Source: Mycobacterium sp. 155
GTDB lineage: Bacteria > Actinomycetota > Actinomycetes > Mycobacteriales > Mycobacteriaceae
Direction: 5' to 3'
DNA length: 64,000 nucleotides
Assembly: GCF_000373905.1 (NCBI RefSeq)
Contig: NZ_KB892705.1
Coordinates: forward strand, 3,081,184 to 3,145,183
Part shown: positions 1 to 7,991 of the stretch, one piece after another
How the letters are laid out: the number at the start of each line of letters is the position of its first letter
Position numbering within the stretch: position 1 is the stretch's first letter
Notes under the pieces: generated by a model
Told to the model about the DNA's origin: nothing
Databases searched by the model: none
What the model saw: the letters and a program-made list of their open reading frames with translations, nothing else
Position numbers and translations under genes: made by a program

Positions 1-453
1 GAAGGTCGCGACGCCGACGGTGACTACCGCTTCGGACAACAGATCGTGGTGTCCCACGACGGCGGTGACTACCTGAACTGGGAAGCCCGGTCCTGGCGGC
101 TGAACGAAGACGGCGAATACGACTCACCGGGTCTGCGCGAGACGGGTTACTGGCGCTTCGTGAAAGACCCGACCGATCCGACGAGCCTTGATGAGACCCA
201 GGCCATCGAACTTCTGCTGGCGCATTCGGCCGGCTATGTGGAGTTGTTCTACGGTCAGCCGCTCAACCAGTCCTCGTGGGAGCTGGCCACCGACGCACTG
301 GCCCGCAGCCGTTCCGGCGTGCTGGTCGGCGGCGCCAAACGGCTCTACGGCATCGTCGAGGGCGGCGATCTGGCGTATGTGGAGGAGCGCGTCGACGCCG
401 ACGGTGGCCTCGTGCCGCACCTGTCGGCCCGGTTGACCAGGTTTGTCGGCTAG
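1..453 (+). CDS. Peroxynitrite isomerase / nitrobindin-like heme protein (5' partial)
   Basis: The reading frame is open from base 1, so the start lies outside the window; 150 codons and a TAG stop at 451-453 are visible. The segment [16 protein letters not shown] followed by RETGYWR is typical of the FABP-like/THAP4-type beta-barrel family that includes M. tuberculosis Rv0813c and the nitrobindin Rv2717c. Family members bind heme and are credited with isomerising peroxynitrite to nitrate. The distal-histidine region should be in the missing N-terminus, so heme binding cannot be judged here. It converges with pabC, as the Rv0813c-Rv0812 pair does in M. tuberculosis. Confidence 0.85.
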   Translation, partial: EGRDADGDYRFGQQIVVSHDGGDYLNWEARSWRLNEDGEYDSPGLRETGYWRFVKDPTDPTSLDETQAIELLLAHSAGYVELFYGQPLNQSSWELATDALARSRSGVLVGGAKRLYGIVEGGDLAYVEERVDADGGLVPHLSARLTRFVG

Positions 454-704
454 TGCACCACCTCGGATATGCGGTGGCCGTCCTGGCCGCCGCGGGAGCA
501 CTGGTCTCTTGCTCGACGGAGAGCGAACCCCAACCGGCGCCGGCCTCAACACCAGCCGAGCACGGCTCGTTCGCACACTGTCTCGCCGACCACGGTGTGC
601 CCGCGGCACCCGGTCCGGTAACCGGCCCGCCGGCCGGAGTGGACGCCGGCACCTGGCAGAAGGCCATGACAGCATGTTCAGACTTGGCTCCCGGGCCAAG
701 CTGA
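453..704 (+). CDS. Small putative lipoprotein
   Basis: An 83-residue protein starting with GTG that overlaps the last base of the upstream TAG stop (TAGTG), which suggests translational coupling. The N-terminus is one hydrophobic segment ending in the lipobox LVSC, so it should be lipidated on Cys20 and anchored outside the membrane. The mature part is Pro/Thr/Ala-rich and holds two further cysteines in a CLADHGVP...MTACSDL arrangement that could form a disulfide. I do not recognise a function. A longer in-frame start further upstream would run through the preceding gene with unnatural Arg-rich composition and is rejected. Confidence 0.72.
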   Translation: MHHLGYAVAVLAAAGALVSCSTESEPQPAPASTPAEHGSFAHCLADHGVPAAPGPVTGPPAGVDAGTWQKAMTACSDLAPGPS

Positions 705-783
705 CCAGTCATACAGCCGATACCTGACCCTGGCCCAGGGGTACGCGTCGTTGCCGCCGCGGTAACGGGGTTCGGATATGGGG

Positions 784-835
784 CGGCCCCCGAGCCTTAG
801 TTCCTGGTTGGACTGACCGAGTGGCTCGGGGGCCG
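784..835. terminator. Long inverted repeat between convergent genes
   Basis: A perfect 13-bp inverted repeat (784-796 with 823-835, GC-rich, 26-nt loop) lies between the lipoprotein gene and the convergent pabC. It has no U-tract, as is usual for mycobacterial hairpins at gene ends. The rest of 705-998 shows no supportable gene. Confidence 0.5.
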
Positions 836-998
836 GGTGACTGCGGGGAATTCGCCAGCGCGCGCAGGCAATTCGCCCGGCGCTGCTAGCGGGCAGCCAC
901 CTCACATGTCCATAAATCAATCAATTTGTCGGACCACCTCCTTCCCTGTGTACGAACGACCGTACCGTCATACCCGCACCGCGACAAGCGATTTAATC

Positions 999-1889
999 TC
1001 AGCGATCACTGACGATGGCCGCGTCCACCAACCCGGCCAGCTCGTCGTGAAGCGGCGCAAACGGTAACGGCTGCCCGTCCAGGGTGTGCACCCGGGCCGC
1101 CAGCGTGATGCTTGAGACGAGCCAAACGCCTTGTGCGGTAAGAAGATCCGCCGGCCGCAGCTGACGGTAGTCACAGTCGTAGCCCTTGCTGCGGGCCACT
1201 TCGAACAGCGCCTGCTGGGTGGTTCCGCGCAGGATCGGGTACCACGGCGGCGGGGTGAGCAACAGCAGCCCACCGGATTGGTCGGTAGTCGCGATGACCA
1301 CGGTCGAACGCGGTCCTTCCAGCAGGTAGCCGTCCGAGCTGACGAAAATAGCGTCTCCGGCGCCGTGGCGGGCAGCATGCCGTAGTGCGGCCATGTTGAC
1401 GGCGTAGGACAACGTTTTAGCGCCGGCCACCAGCCACGGCATGTCGGCTGCCCCGAGCGGCAGTCCCCGGTCCAGCGTGATTGCCGCGACCCCGTCCCGT
1501 CGCGCACCGGCCACCCGGTCGGCCAACCCTCCGATGGTGACAAACGCCGTCGGCGCCCCGCCGCTCTCCCGGCCCCGGCTGTACACCAGGCGCAGCACGC
1601 CGTCGCCGGCCTGATCGGACGAGTGCTCGACGGCCCAGCGCTGCACGCCGACGCCGATAGCGTTCCGCCAGGCCGGCAGGTCCGGCTCGGGCAGGTCGAG
1701 CATCCGGGCGGATTGACTGAGCCGGGCCAGGTGCGACTCCAACAGACATGGCCTGCCGTCGCGAACCAGGAGGGTCTCGAAGACGCCGTCGCCGCGCACC
1801 GCAGCCAGCTCGTCGGCGTGCAGGAGGGGCGTATCGGGGTCGTGGAGCTGCCCGTCCAGGGTGACCAGCACTGCTGGTTGACTCGCCAT
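999..1889 (-). CDS. pabC: Aminodeoxychorismate lyase, class IV PLP aminotransferase
   Basis: A 296-residue fold-type IV PLP enzyme. It should remove pyruvate from 4-amino-4-deoxychorismate to give p-aminobenzoate for folate synthesis. The PLP lysine is probably K158 in AGAKTLSY, followed by the NMAALR stretch, and SSDGYLLEG (about 184-192) holds the conserved Glu of the class. The GDGVFETL segment near residues 33-40 is the usual N-terminal family signature. Position and sequence match Rv0812 of M. tuberculosis. It is divergent from the folate-binding YgfZ-like gene, a pairing that fits one-carbon metabolism. Branched-chain or D-amino-acid aminotransferase activity in the same fold cannot be excluded from sequence alone. 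Confidence 0.85.
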   Translation of the reverse strand: MASQPAVLVTLDGQLHDPDTPLLHADELAAVRGDGVFETLLVRDGRPCLLESHLARLSQSARMLDLPEPDLPAWRNAIGVGVQRWAVEHSSDQAGDGVLRLVYSRGRESGGAPTAFVTIGGLADRVAGARRDGVAAITLDRGLPLGAADMPWLVAGAKTLSYAVNMAALRHAARHGAGDAIFVSSDGYLLEGPRSTVVIATTDQSGGLLLLTPPPWYPILRGTTQQALFEVARSKGYDCDYRQLRPADLLTAQGVWLVSSITLAARVHTLDGQPLPFAPLHDELAGLVDAAIVSDR

Positions 1890-1951
1890 GGGGCGCCACC
1901 TTAGCGCCGATGAGCCGCTTGCGCGAAGAGCAACAAACGTAGAGTTGGACC

Positions 1952-3037
1952 ATGTCAGAAGTACAGACAGCAGTGCCTGCGCCCGACGGCAGCCCCGACG
2001 CCGGTGCGGTGTGGCACTACGGCGATCCCCTCGGCGAGCAGCGGGCAGCGGCCCAGGAGTCGGTCGTGGTCGACCGGTCCCACCGGGCGGTGCTTACCCT
2101 CACCGGGAAAGACCGCCAGACTTGGCTGCACAGCATCTCCACGCAACACGTCAGTGCGCTGCCCGACGGAACCGTGACAGAAAACTTGAGCCTGGATCTG
2201 CAGGGCCGGGTCGAGGACCACTGGATTCAGACAGAGCTCGGCGGCACCACGTATCTGGATACGGAGTCCTGGCGGGCCGAACCGCTGCTGAGCTACCTGC
2301 GCAAGATGGTGTTTTGGGCCGACGTACAGGTCGAGCCCGCCGATCTGGCAGTGCTGTCCCTATTGGGCCCGGCGCTGGCCGACACTGCGGTTCTGACCGC
2401 GCTGGGCCTCCCGGCACTTCCCGCCGAGCTGTCAGCGGCGCCCTTGGCCGACGGCGGTTTCGTACGGCGCATTCCGTCCGGCACCATCGAACTGGATCTC
2501 GTGGTCCCCCACGACCAGGCCGCCGCCTGGAGCCAGCGTCTGCAGACAGCGGGGGTACGGCCGGCCGGGATCTGGGCGTACGAGGCGCAGCGGGTGGCAG
2601 CGCGTCGGCCCCGACTGGGCGTCGACACCGACGAACGCACCATCCCGCACGAGGTTGACTGGATCGGGTCCGCAGTCCACCTGGACAAGGGGTGCTACCG
2701 GGGCCAGGAGACCGTCGCGCGCGTGCACAACCTGGGCAGACCGCCGCGGATGCTGGTCCTGCTCCAGCTCGATGGGTCCTCCGAACGTCCTGCCACGGGC
2801 GACCCGGTGACCGCAGGAGGCCGCACCGTGGGCCGGCTCGGCACGGTCGTCGACCACGTCGACGAAGGCCCGATCGCGCTCGCACTGCTCAAACGCGGGA
2901 TTCCGGTCGACACCCAGCTCATCACCGGTGGCGAGGTCGCGGTAGCGGCCGTCATCGACCCCGACTCCATGCCCGCGGCGGACACCACCGCAGGGGCCGG
3001 GCGGGCCGCGGTCGACCGGTTGCGCAGCGGTACGTAA
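1952..3037 (+). CDS. ygfZ: Folate-binding YgfZ/GcvT-like protein
   Basis: A 361-residue protein of the YgfZ/IBA57 family, related to the T-protein of glycine cleavage. The diagnostic motif KGCYRGQE spans residues 246-253, and its cysteine is essential in characterised YgfZ proteins. The N-terminal half carries the tetrahydrofolate-binding GcvT fold (HRAVLTLTGKDRQTWLHSISTQ). The family helps maintain certain Fe-S enzymes under oxidative stress in a folate-dependent way. It corresponds in position to Rv0811c, is divergent from pabC with a 62-bp gap, and lies upstream of the DUF3073 gene on the same strand. Confidence 0.85.
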   Translation: MSEVQTAVPAPDGSPDAGAVWHYGDPLGEQRAAAQESVVVDRSHRAVLTLTGKDRQTWLHSISTQHVSALPDGTVTENLSLDLQGRVEDHWIQTELGGTTYLDTESWRAEPLLSYLRKMVFWADVQVEPADLAVLSLLGPALADTAVLTALGLPALPAELSAAPLADGGFVRRIPSGTIELDLVVPHDQAAAWSQRLQTAGVRPAGIWAYEAQRVAARRPRLGVDTDERTIPHEVDWIGSAVHLDKGCYRGQETVARVHNLGRPPRMLVLLQLDGSSERPATGDPVTAGGRTVGRLGTVVDHVDEGPIALALLKRGIPVDTQLITGGEVAVAAVIDPDSMPAADTTAGAGRAAVDRLRSGT

Positions 3038-3064
3038 CGGTTGTCACGGTCGTCCGGGGCAGGG

Positions 3065-3107
3065 CCTGCCAGCACTTTGCCGCCGGGCACGGTAAAGTGT
3101 TGGCAGG
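3065..3107 (+). promoter_or_regulatory. Stem-loop in the leader of the DUF3073 gene
   Basis: Arms 3065-3078 and 3094-3107 pair over 14 positions with one G-U, leaving a 15-nt loop. The hairpin sits between the ygfZ-like stop and the next gene, so it may terminate ygfZ transcripts or act as a leader structure for the small gene. No U-tract follows; the next bases are A-rich. Confidence 0.45.
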
Positions 3108-3178
3108 ACAATAAAGACACACAGATCGGAGCCGCCTAGCAAATGGGCCGCTCCGTTATTGCGCGAGGGGGTCCCCCC

Positions 3179-3352
3179 ATGGGCCGCGGCCGGGCTAAGG
3201 CAAAGCAGACCAAGGTTGCACGTGAGCTCAAATACAGCTCACCGCAGACCGATTTCTCCCAGCTCCAACGTGAGCTGTCGGGTGGTCCCGATACCGAGGA
3301 TGTAAACGATGACGCCGACGACTGGGCGAGCGAGGACGACTGGCGGCGCTGA
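3179..3352 (+). CDS. DUF3073 family small basic/acidic protein
   Basis: A 57-residue protein beginning MGRGRAKAKQTKVARELKY, the usual start of the actinobacterial DUF3073 family (Rv0810c in M. tuberculosis). The N-terminal half is strongly basic and the C-terminus strongly acidic (DDADDWASEDDW). Function is unknown. An in-frame ATG at 3143 would add 12 residues; I prefer 3179 because the family begins there and because AGGGGG lies about 8 nt upstream. That SD region could pair with the adjacent C-run (GGGGGTCCCCC), which might damp initiation. Confidence 0.8.
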   Translation: MGRGRAKAKQTKVARELKYSSPQTDFSQLQRELSGGPDTEDVNDDADDWASEDDWRR

Positions 3353-3365
3353 GCTGACCAGCATC

Positions 3366-3397
3366 CCGGCCCCGCGGCAGCTTGGCTGCAGGGCCGG
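3366..3397. terminator. Stem-loop between convergent DUF3073 gene and purM
   Basis: Outer arms CCGGCCC (3366-3372) and GGGCCGG (3391-3397) enclose an inner GCAGC/GCTGC pair. The next bases are TCTCTTCT. It is placed to stop transcription from both convergent genes. Confidence 0.55.
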
Positions 3398-3430
3398 TCT
3401 CTTCTATCCGCGTAGAAAGTCGGCGCAGGG

Positions 3431-4522
3431 TTAGAAGCGTGGGTGCTGACCAACGAGTTGGGCGCGCAAACTGTCCTTTCCGCCCTTCTCGACGGTGCCC
3501 AGCGTCCAGCAGTTGAGGTGTCGCGCAGTCAGGATGGCCAGCGCACGGTCGGTGTCCTCCGGCGCGACGACGGCCACCATGCCGACGCCCATGTTGAACG
3601 TCTTCTCCATCTCGGCCCGTTCGATGCGGCCCCGCTGGGCGATCATCTGGAACACCGGTGCAGGCGTCCACGTGCCGCGGTCCAGCGTCGCGGTAAGCCC
3701 GTGCGGGACGACCCGTTCCAGGTTGCCGGCCAGGCCACCACCGGTGACGTGGCAGAACGTACGGACCTGGGTATCGGCCGCCAACGCAAGGCAGTCCTTG
3801 GCGTAGATGCGCGTCGGCTCCAGTAATTCCTCGCCGAGGGTTCGACCGAACTCCTCGACATGGCCCGCCAGGTTCATCCGGTCGATTTCCAGGAGCACCT
3901 TGCGGGCCAGCGAGTAGCCGTTGGAGTGCAAGCCGCTGGAGGCCATGGCGATGATCACATCGCCCGGCTTGACTCGATCAGGTCCCAGCACATCGTCGGC
4001 CTCGACGATGCCGACGCCTGTCGCGGAGATGTCGTAGTGCCCGGGCTCCATCAGTCCGGGATGCTCGGCCGTCTCGCCGCCGAGCAGCGCACAACCAGCC
4101 AGCACACATCCGTCGGCGATACCGGAAACGATGGCGCTGACGCGTTCCGGGACGGTACGCCCGACGGCGATGTAGTCCTGCAGGAACAGTGGCTCGGCCC
4201 CGCACACCACGAGATCGTCGACCACCATCGCGACCAGGTCCAGTCCGACGGTGTCGTGCTTGTCCATGGCTTGGGCCACTGCCAGCTTCGTGCCGACTCC
4301 GTCGGTCGACGAGGCCAGTACCGGCTCGCGGTAGCCGCCGCGCAGTGCGAACAGCCCGGCGAACCCGCCCAGGCCGCCCCGCACCTCGGGACGGGTCGCC
4401 TTGGCGGCGAGTGGTTTGAAGAGCTCGACGGCGCGGTCACCGGCTTCGATGTCCACCCCGGCCGATGCGTAGGAAATGCCCTGTTGCTCGGCGATGCCGT
4501 GCTGTGCGGCGCCTTTAGTCAT
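3431..4522 (-). CDS. purM: Phosphoribosylformylglycinamidine cyclo-ligase (AIR synthetase)
   Basis: A 363-residue PurM, which closes FGAM to aminoimidazole ribonucleotide using ATP. Visible family features are STDGVGTKL near the N-terminus, GGETAEHPG in the middle, SSGLHSNGYSL and HVTGGGLAGN. Length is normal. I use the ATG at 4522 (MTKGAAQ...) rather than the in-frame TTG nine bases upstream. It follows purF by 71 bp on the same strand, so the two are probably co-transcribed, as in other mycobacteria. Confidence 0.95.
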   Translation of the reverse strand: MTKGAAQHGIAEQQGISYASAGVDIEAGDRAVELFKPLAAKATRPEVRGGLGGFAGLFALRGGYREPVLASSTDGVGTKLAVAQAMDKHDTVGLDLVAMVVDDLVVCGAEPLFLQDYIAVGRTVPERVSAIVSGIADGCVLAGCALLGGETAEHPGLMEPGHYDISATGVGIVEADDVLGPDRVKPGDVIIAMASSGLHSNGYSLARKVLLEIDRMNLAGHVEEFGRTLGEELLEPTRIYAKDCLALAADTQVRTFCHVTGGGLAGNLERVVPHGLTATLDRGTWTPAPVFQMIAQRGRIERAEMEKTFNMGVGMVAVVAPEDTDRALAILTARHLNCWTLGTVEKGGKDSLRAQLVGQHPRF

Positions 4523-4593
4523 CGCAAACAAGGCTACCGTCCCGGAGACCGGGCGCGCACAGCGGCGGCATCGTCAAGGCCGCGCCGGACGCC

Positions 4594-6177
4594 TCAGGGC
4601 CTACGTAATGCCGAGGCGTTGTCGTTGTCGGCCTGCAGCGAGATGCCGGTGCGCGCCGCAGGGATTTTTTCGCTCGCGTGCGCGGGGATTTTTTCGCTCC
4701 TCGCGTGCGTAGTGGCCAACATGTGCTCGATCACGTTCTTACCGAGCGCGCTCTCACCGGGAAGTTCAATCGGGTAGTTGCCGTCGAAACAGGCCGAGCA
4801 CAACCGGGTGGCCGGCTGCTCGGTGGCGGCGATCATGCCCTGCAGGGAGACGTAGCCCAGGGTGTCGGCACCGATGGCGTGCCGAACGGCCTCGAGCATC
4901 TCGCCCTCGTGCTCCTGGGGCGCGGCGTTGGCGATCAGCTCCGCCGGGGTGGCGAAGTCGATGCCGTAAAAGCACGGCCATTTGACCGGCGGTGACGCGA
5001 TCCGAACGTGCACCTCGACGGCGCCGGCTTCCCGAAGCATGCGGACCAGGGCGCGCTGCGTGTTGCCACGGACGATCGAATCGTCGACGACGATGAGCCG
5101 CTTGCCTCGGATCACCTCTCTGAGCGGGTTGAGCTTGAGTCGGATACCCAGCTGCCGGATGGTCTGCGAGGGCTGGATGAAGGTACGGCCCACATAGGCG
5201 TTCTTCATCAATCCCTGACCGTAGGGAATGCCCGATTCCTGGGCGTACCCCACCGCTGCCGGGGTGCCCGACTCCGGTACCCCGATCACCAGGTCGGCAT
5301 CGATCGGGTGCTCACGGGCCAACCGTCGGCCGATATCGACGCGGGTCGCATGCACCGAGCGGCCGACCAGCGTGCTGTCCGGGCGAGCGAGGTAGACGTA
5401 TTCGAAGACGCAGCCCTTGGGCTCCGGGTTCGCGAAGCGGGTGGAACGGACTCCGTCGGCGTCGATGGCCAGCAATTCACCTGGCTCGATGTCACGAACG
5501 AACGACGCACCGACGATGTCGAGGGCCGCGGTCTCGGACGCGACCACCCAGCCGCGGTCGAGTCGGCCCAGCGACAACGGCCGCACCCCGTGCGGGTCGC
5601 GGGCGGCGTAGAGGGTGTTCTCGTCCATGAAGGTCAGGCAGAAGGCGCCGCGCACCGTCGGCAGCAGCTCAAGCGCGGCCTGCTCCAGGGTGGCGTCGGC
5701 AGCGCCATGGGCCAACAACGCACCTAGGATGTCTGAATCCGTCGTGGCCGCGGGGCCAACCCTGGTGTAGATGAGGCCTGCTTCGCGCGCCCGCCGGGCG
5801 AGTTCGGCGGTGTTCACCAGGTTGCCGTTGTGTCCGAGCGCCACCCCGGTGCCGGCCGCGGTGTTACGGAAGACGGGTTGGGCGTTCTCCCACGTGGTGG
5901 AACCGGTCGTCGAATAGCGACAGTGGCCGACGGCGACATGGCCCGGCATCGCGGCCAGGGTCTGCTCGTCGAACACCTGGCTGACCAGGCCGAGATCCTT
6001 GAACACCAGGATCTGCGAGCCATCGGAAACCGCGATGCCCGCGGCTTCCTGGCCACGGTGTTGCAGTGCGTACAGGCCGTAGTAGGCGAGCTTGGCGACG
6101 TCCTCGCCAGGGGCCCACACCCCGAATACGCCACACTCCTCGCGCGGTTCGTTTTCGTCGAGTTCCTGACCAGTCAC
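4594..6177 (-). CDS. purF: Amidophosphoribosyltransferase
   Basis: A 527-residue PurF, the committed step of purine synthesis: PRPP plus glutamine to phosphoribosylamine. The GTG start gives VTGQELDENEPREECGVFG; removal of the short propeptide would expose the N-terminal nucleophile Cys15 of the glutaminase domain. The PRPP-binding loop is LIVVDDSIVRGNT. C-terminal cysteines for an Fe-S cluster appear in CSACFDGNYP and elsewhere. The reading frame stays open to 6375, but the upstream translation is not PurF-like. The last 40 residues contain a duplicated SEKIPA element encoded by a near-repeat (see repeat at 4661-4709), which looks like an expansion outside the conserved core. Confidence 0.95.
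   Translation of the reverse strand: MTGQELDENEPREECGVFGVWAPGEDVAKLAYYGLYALQHRGQEAAGIAVSDGSQILVFKDLGLVSQVFDEQTLAAMPGHVAVGHCRYSTTGSTTWENAQPVFRNTAAGTGVALGHNGNLVNTAELARRAREAGLIYTRVGPAATTDSDILGALLAHGAADATLEQAALELLPTVRGAFCLTFMDENTLYAARDPHGVRPLSLGRLDRGWVVASETAALDIVGASFVRDIEPGELLAIDADGVRSTRFANPEPKGCVFEYVYLARPDSTLVGRSVHATRVDIGRRLAREHPIDADLVIGVPESGTPAAVGYAQESGIPYGQGLMKNAYVGRTFIQPSQTIRQLGIRLKLNPLREVIRGKRLIVVDDSIVRGNTQRALVRMLREAGAVEVHVRIASPPVKWPCFYGIDFATPAELIANAAPQEHEGEMLEAVRHAIGADTLGYVSLQGMIAATEQPATRLCSACFDGNYPIELPGESALGKNVIEHMLATTHARSEKIPAHASEKIPAARTGISLQADNDNASALRRP
4661..4709. repeat. In-frame near-duplication in purF 3' end
   Basis: Two copies of a segment containing GGGATTTTTTCGCT followed by (CCT)CGCGTGCG start at 4661 and 4685, a 24-bp period that keeps the frame. 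Each copy has a run of six A residues on the coding strand, a possible slippage site. On the coding strand the second copy includes ACGCGAGGAGC, also present in the Rieske gene repeat at 63421-63474. Confidence 0.75.
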
Positions 6178-6852
6178 GATAGGGCTGCTCCCAGGGCGGC
6201 GGTTGGTGAGATAACCGAGTCTACGGTCCAGGTGGGCCCGAAAAGGAATCGAATGGCCGCTGTGGTACCGGCAATGTGCAACAGCGCACCCGACAATTAC
6301 ATTTCCAGCCCCGTCCTCCAAGACACGGCCGACCGTGCCCTGATCTGTCGAGATAGCCCCAGCGATGAACCACATGCCAACGGCATGGATGGATTTCGTG
6401 ACGCATCAATTCTCCGAGGAGCTAAGTACCGGCCCGCCGATGTCGCCGGAGAGCCTTAGCCGCAACCGTGGCCGGAGGTGACGAAGATCGCATTCCAGTT
6501 CCGCTTCCTGTGCTTCGGCTGTGATATGGCAGCGGGGTTCTGCCGAATCCGGTGCTGAGCTGGGTCGGCAGCCACGTCTTCGATGTCCAGGCAGCACCGC
6601 ACCCCGGATGGACGGGCGCCGTGGAGGTGCTCGCCGGTCTTCTTGTTGTTCATGACCTCGGGGTCCCGGTCGAGATCCTGTCCGGACGCCTGCTGGCGAT
6701 GATCCTGATGCTGCTCACACCGCAGCTGCGCCTGTTGACGAATCTCGCTGTCCCGCAACGTCTGATGGCTCTCGATCAGATTGACCTGGCCAATTCACCC
6801 TGCGTAACAGGGGTTTTCACTGAGTGCAAGAGTATTCGTATTTCGTTGAGGG
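6178..6852. other. 675-bp intergenic region upstream of purF
   Basis: No gene can be supported here. An open frame exists on each strand (6456-6758 minus; 6552-6848 plus), but neither has a recognisable protein, a good SD, or a clear advantage in codon use over the other. The purF promoter and any leader control should lie in the part adjoining 6177. The segment is less GC-rich and may hold gene remnants. Confidence 0.4.
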
Positions 6853-7233
6853 TCACAGAGCGACCAGCGGAAGCCACCGCGCAACCTCGGTGGCCCGCGA
6901 ACCCGACAACTGCACGGCCCCGGCGACGTCCTCGAGCGACCGCAGTCCGGTGGCCAGCAGCAACCAGGTGCGCGGATCGGTTTCGACGACGTTCGGCGGT
7001 GTCCCCCGGGTGTGCCGTGGTCCCTGGATGCACTGCACCGCGACGAACGGTGGGACGCGCACCTCGACGCTGGCTCCTGGTGCGAGTCCGGCCAGCGTGC
7101 GCGCGGTGAGCCGCACCGCGTCGGCCAGTTGGCCACGCGCGGGTGCGGGTGCGTCGGCGTCCCGCAACCAGTCGGCCACTGCGGATACGGCGGCCCGGGT
7201 CTTCACCGGATCGGCACTACCGCGGGCTGCCAT
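6853..7233 (-). CDS. Sterol carrier protein-like protein (Rv0807 family)
   Basis: A 126-residue protein matching the small mycobacterial family next to purF (Rv0807 in M. tuberculosis), recognisable from [36 protein letters not shown]. Members are described as resembling the bacterial SCP/MDMPI fold. No catalytic residues are evident and no substrate is known. Its conserved location next to purF suggests co-regulation, though here 675 bp separate it from the purF start. Confidence 0.75.
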   Translation of the reverse strand: MAARGSADPVKTRAAVSAVADWLRDADAPAPARGQLADAVRLTARTLAGLAPGASVEVRVPPFVAVQCIQGPRHTRGTPPNVVETDPRTWLLLATGLRSLEDVAGAVQLSGSRATEVARWLPLVAL

Positions 7234-7373
7234 ACCTCAGTGTCTCAAAGTGTTTGCCGATGGCCACAATCCGCCCTACCGATGTTCATCGACTACGTGT
7301 GGGGCCGCCAGATCGGGGAACCGACCATCAACCCGTGACGTCGGACTCACCACCGAACGATGCCGGAGCCCGC

Positions 7374-7991
7374 TTAGCGGCGGTGGAAGAACAGAACGGC
7401 CAGCGCCCCGGCCTCGTTGACCGCCAGATGCGCCAGCATCGGCGCGGCAAGGCCACCGGATCTGTCGGCCAGCCAGCCGAACACCCACCCTGCCCCGCCG
7501 GTCACCAGCACGGTGCCCACCACCGGTACACCCGTCGCGCGGGCGTCGGCGATATGCGAAAGCCCGAAAGCCGCGGCCTGCAGCAACCGTCCGCCGCGGG
7601 CTCCGAATGCGCGGGCACCCACGCTCGCCAGCGCCGCCCGATAGGCCGTCTCCTCCGACCACACCGTGCCGACGGGAATCCGCAGCATCAGCCACCCGGC
7701 GGGGTTCGCAGGCAGTTCCCGTTGACGCATCGCGACGCGCACCGCGGGCACAGCGGTCGTCGCCGCCGTGCCCGCCGTGACCAGGACCGCCGCGACAGCG
7801 CCCCAGCGCAGACCCGGCCGCACCACGGTCGGGCGCAGACCGGTCGGGTGGCGGGTGATTGCGACGAGACCCGTACCAACAAGCGCCCGCAGCACGGGCT
7901 GCCAGCGGGCCGGTAGCCGCGGGTCCACCAGACCACTCCACGCGATAAGCCCGCCAGCTAACAGCAGTGCATGTATCTTGTTGGTGCGCAT
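7374..7991 (-). CDS. CPBP family intramembrane metalloprotease
   Basis: A 205-residue membrane protein of the CAAX protease/bacteriocin-processing family. The three active-site motifs are visible: EETAYR (EExxxR), FGLSH (FxxxH) and HLAVNE (HxxxN). Several hydrophobic helices fit a Rce1-like fold. The start ATG overlaps the stop of the upstream hydrolase by one base (TGATG), so the longer open frame upstream is unlikely to be translated. It corresponds in position to Rv0804. Substrate is unknown. Confidence 0.85.
   Translation of the reverse strand: MRTNKIHALLLAGGLIAWSGLVDPRLPARWQPVLRALVGTGLVAITRHPTGLRPTVVRPGLRWGAVAAVLVTAGTAATTAVPAVRVAMRQRELPANPAGWLMLRIPVGTVWSEETAYRAALASVGARAFGARGGRLLQAAAFGLSHIADARATGVPVVGTVLVTGGAGWVFGWLADRSGGLAAPMLAHLAVNEAGALAVLFFHRR

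Noticed and set aside
124..699. Long minus-strand open frames over 124-712
   Set aside because: They are antisense to the FABP-like and lipoprotein genes, with Arg/Pro-rich composition typical of shadow frames in high-GC DNA.
6456..6758. Minus-strand ORF of 100 codons upstream of purF
   Set aside because: No recognisable domain and no SD; the opposite strand is equally open. Left as unexplained intergenic DNA.
6552..6848. Plus-strand hydrophobic ORF (VLAGLLVVHDLGVPVEILSG...)
   Set aside because: Hydrophobic stretches arise easily from CTG/GTC-rich shadow frames; no family match and no clear stop or start context.
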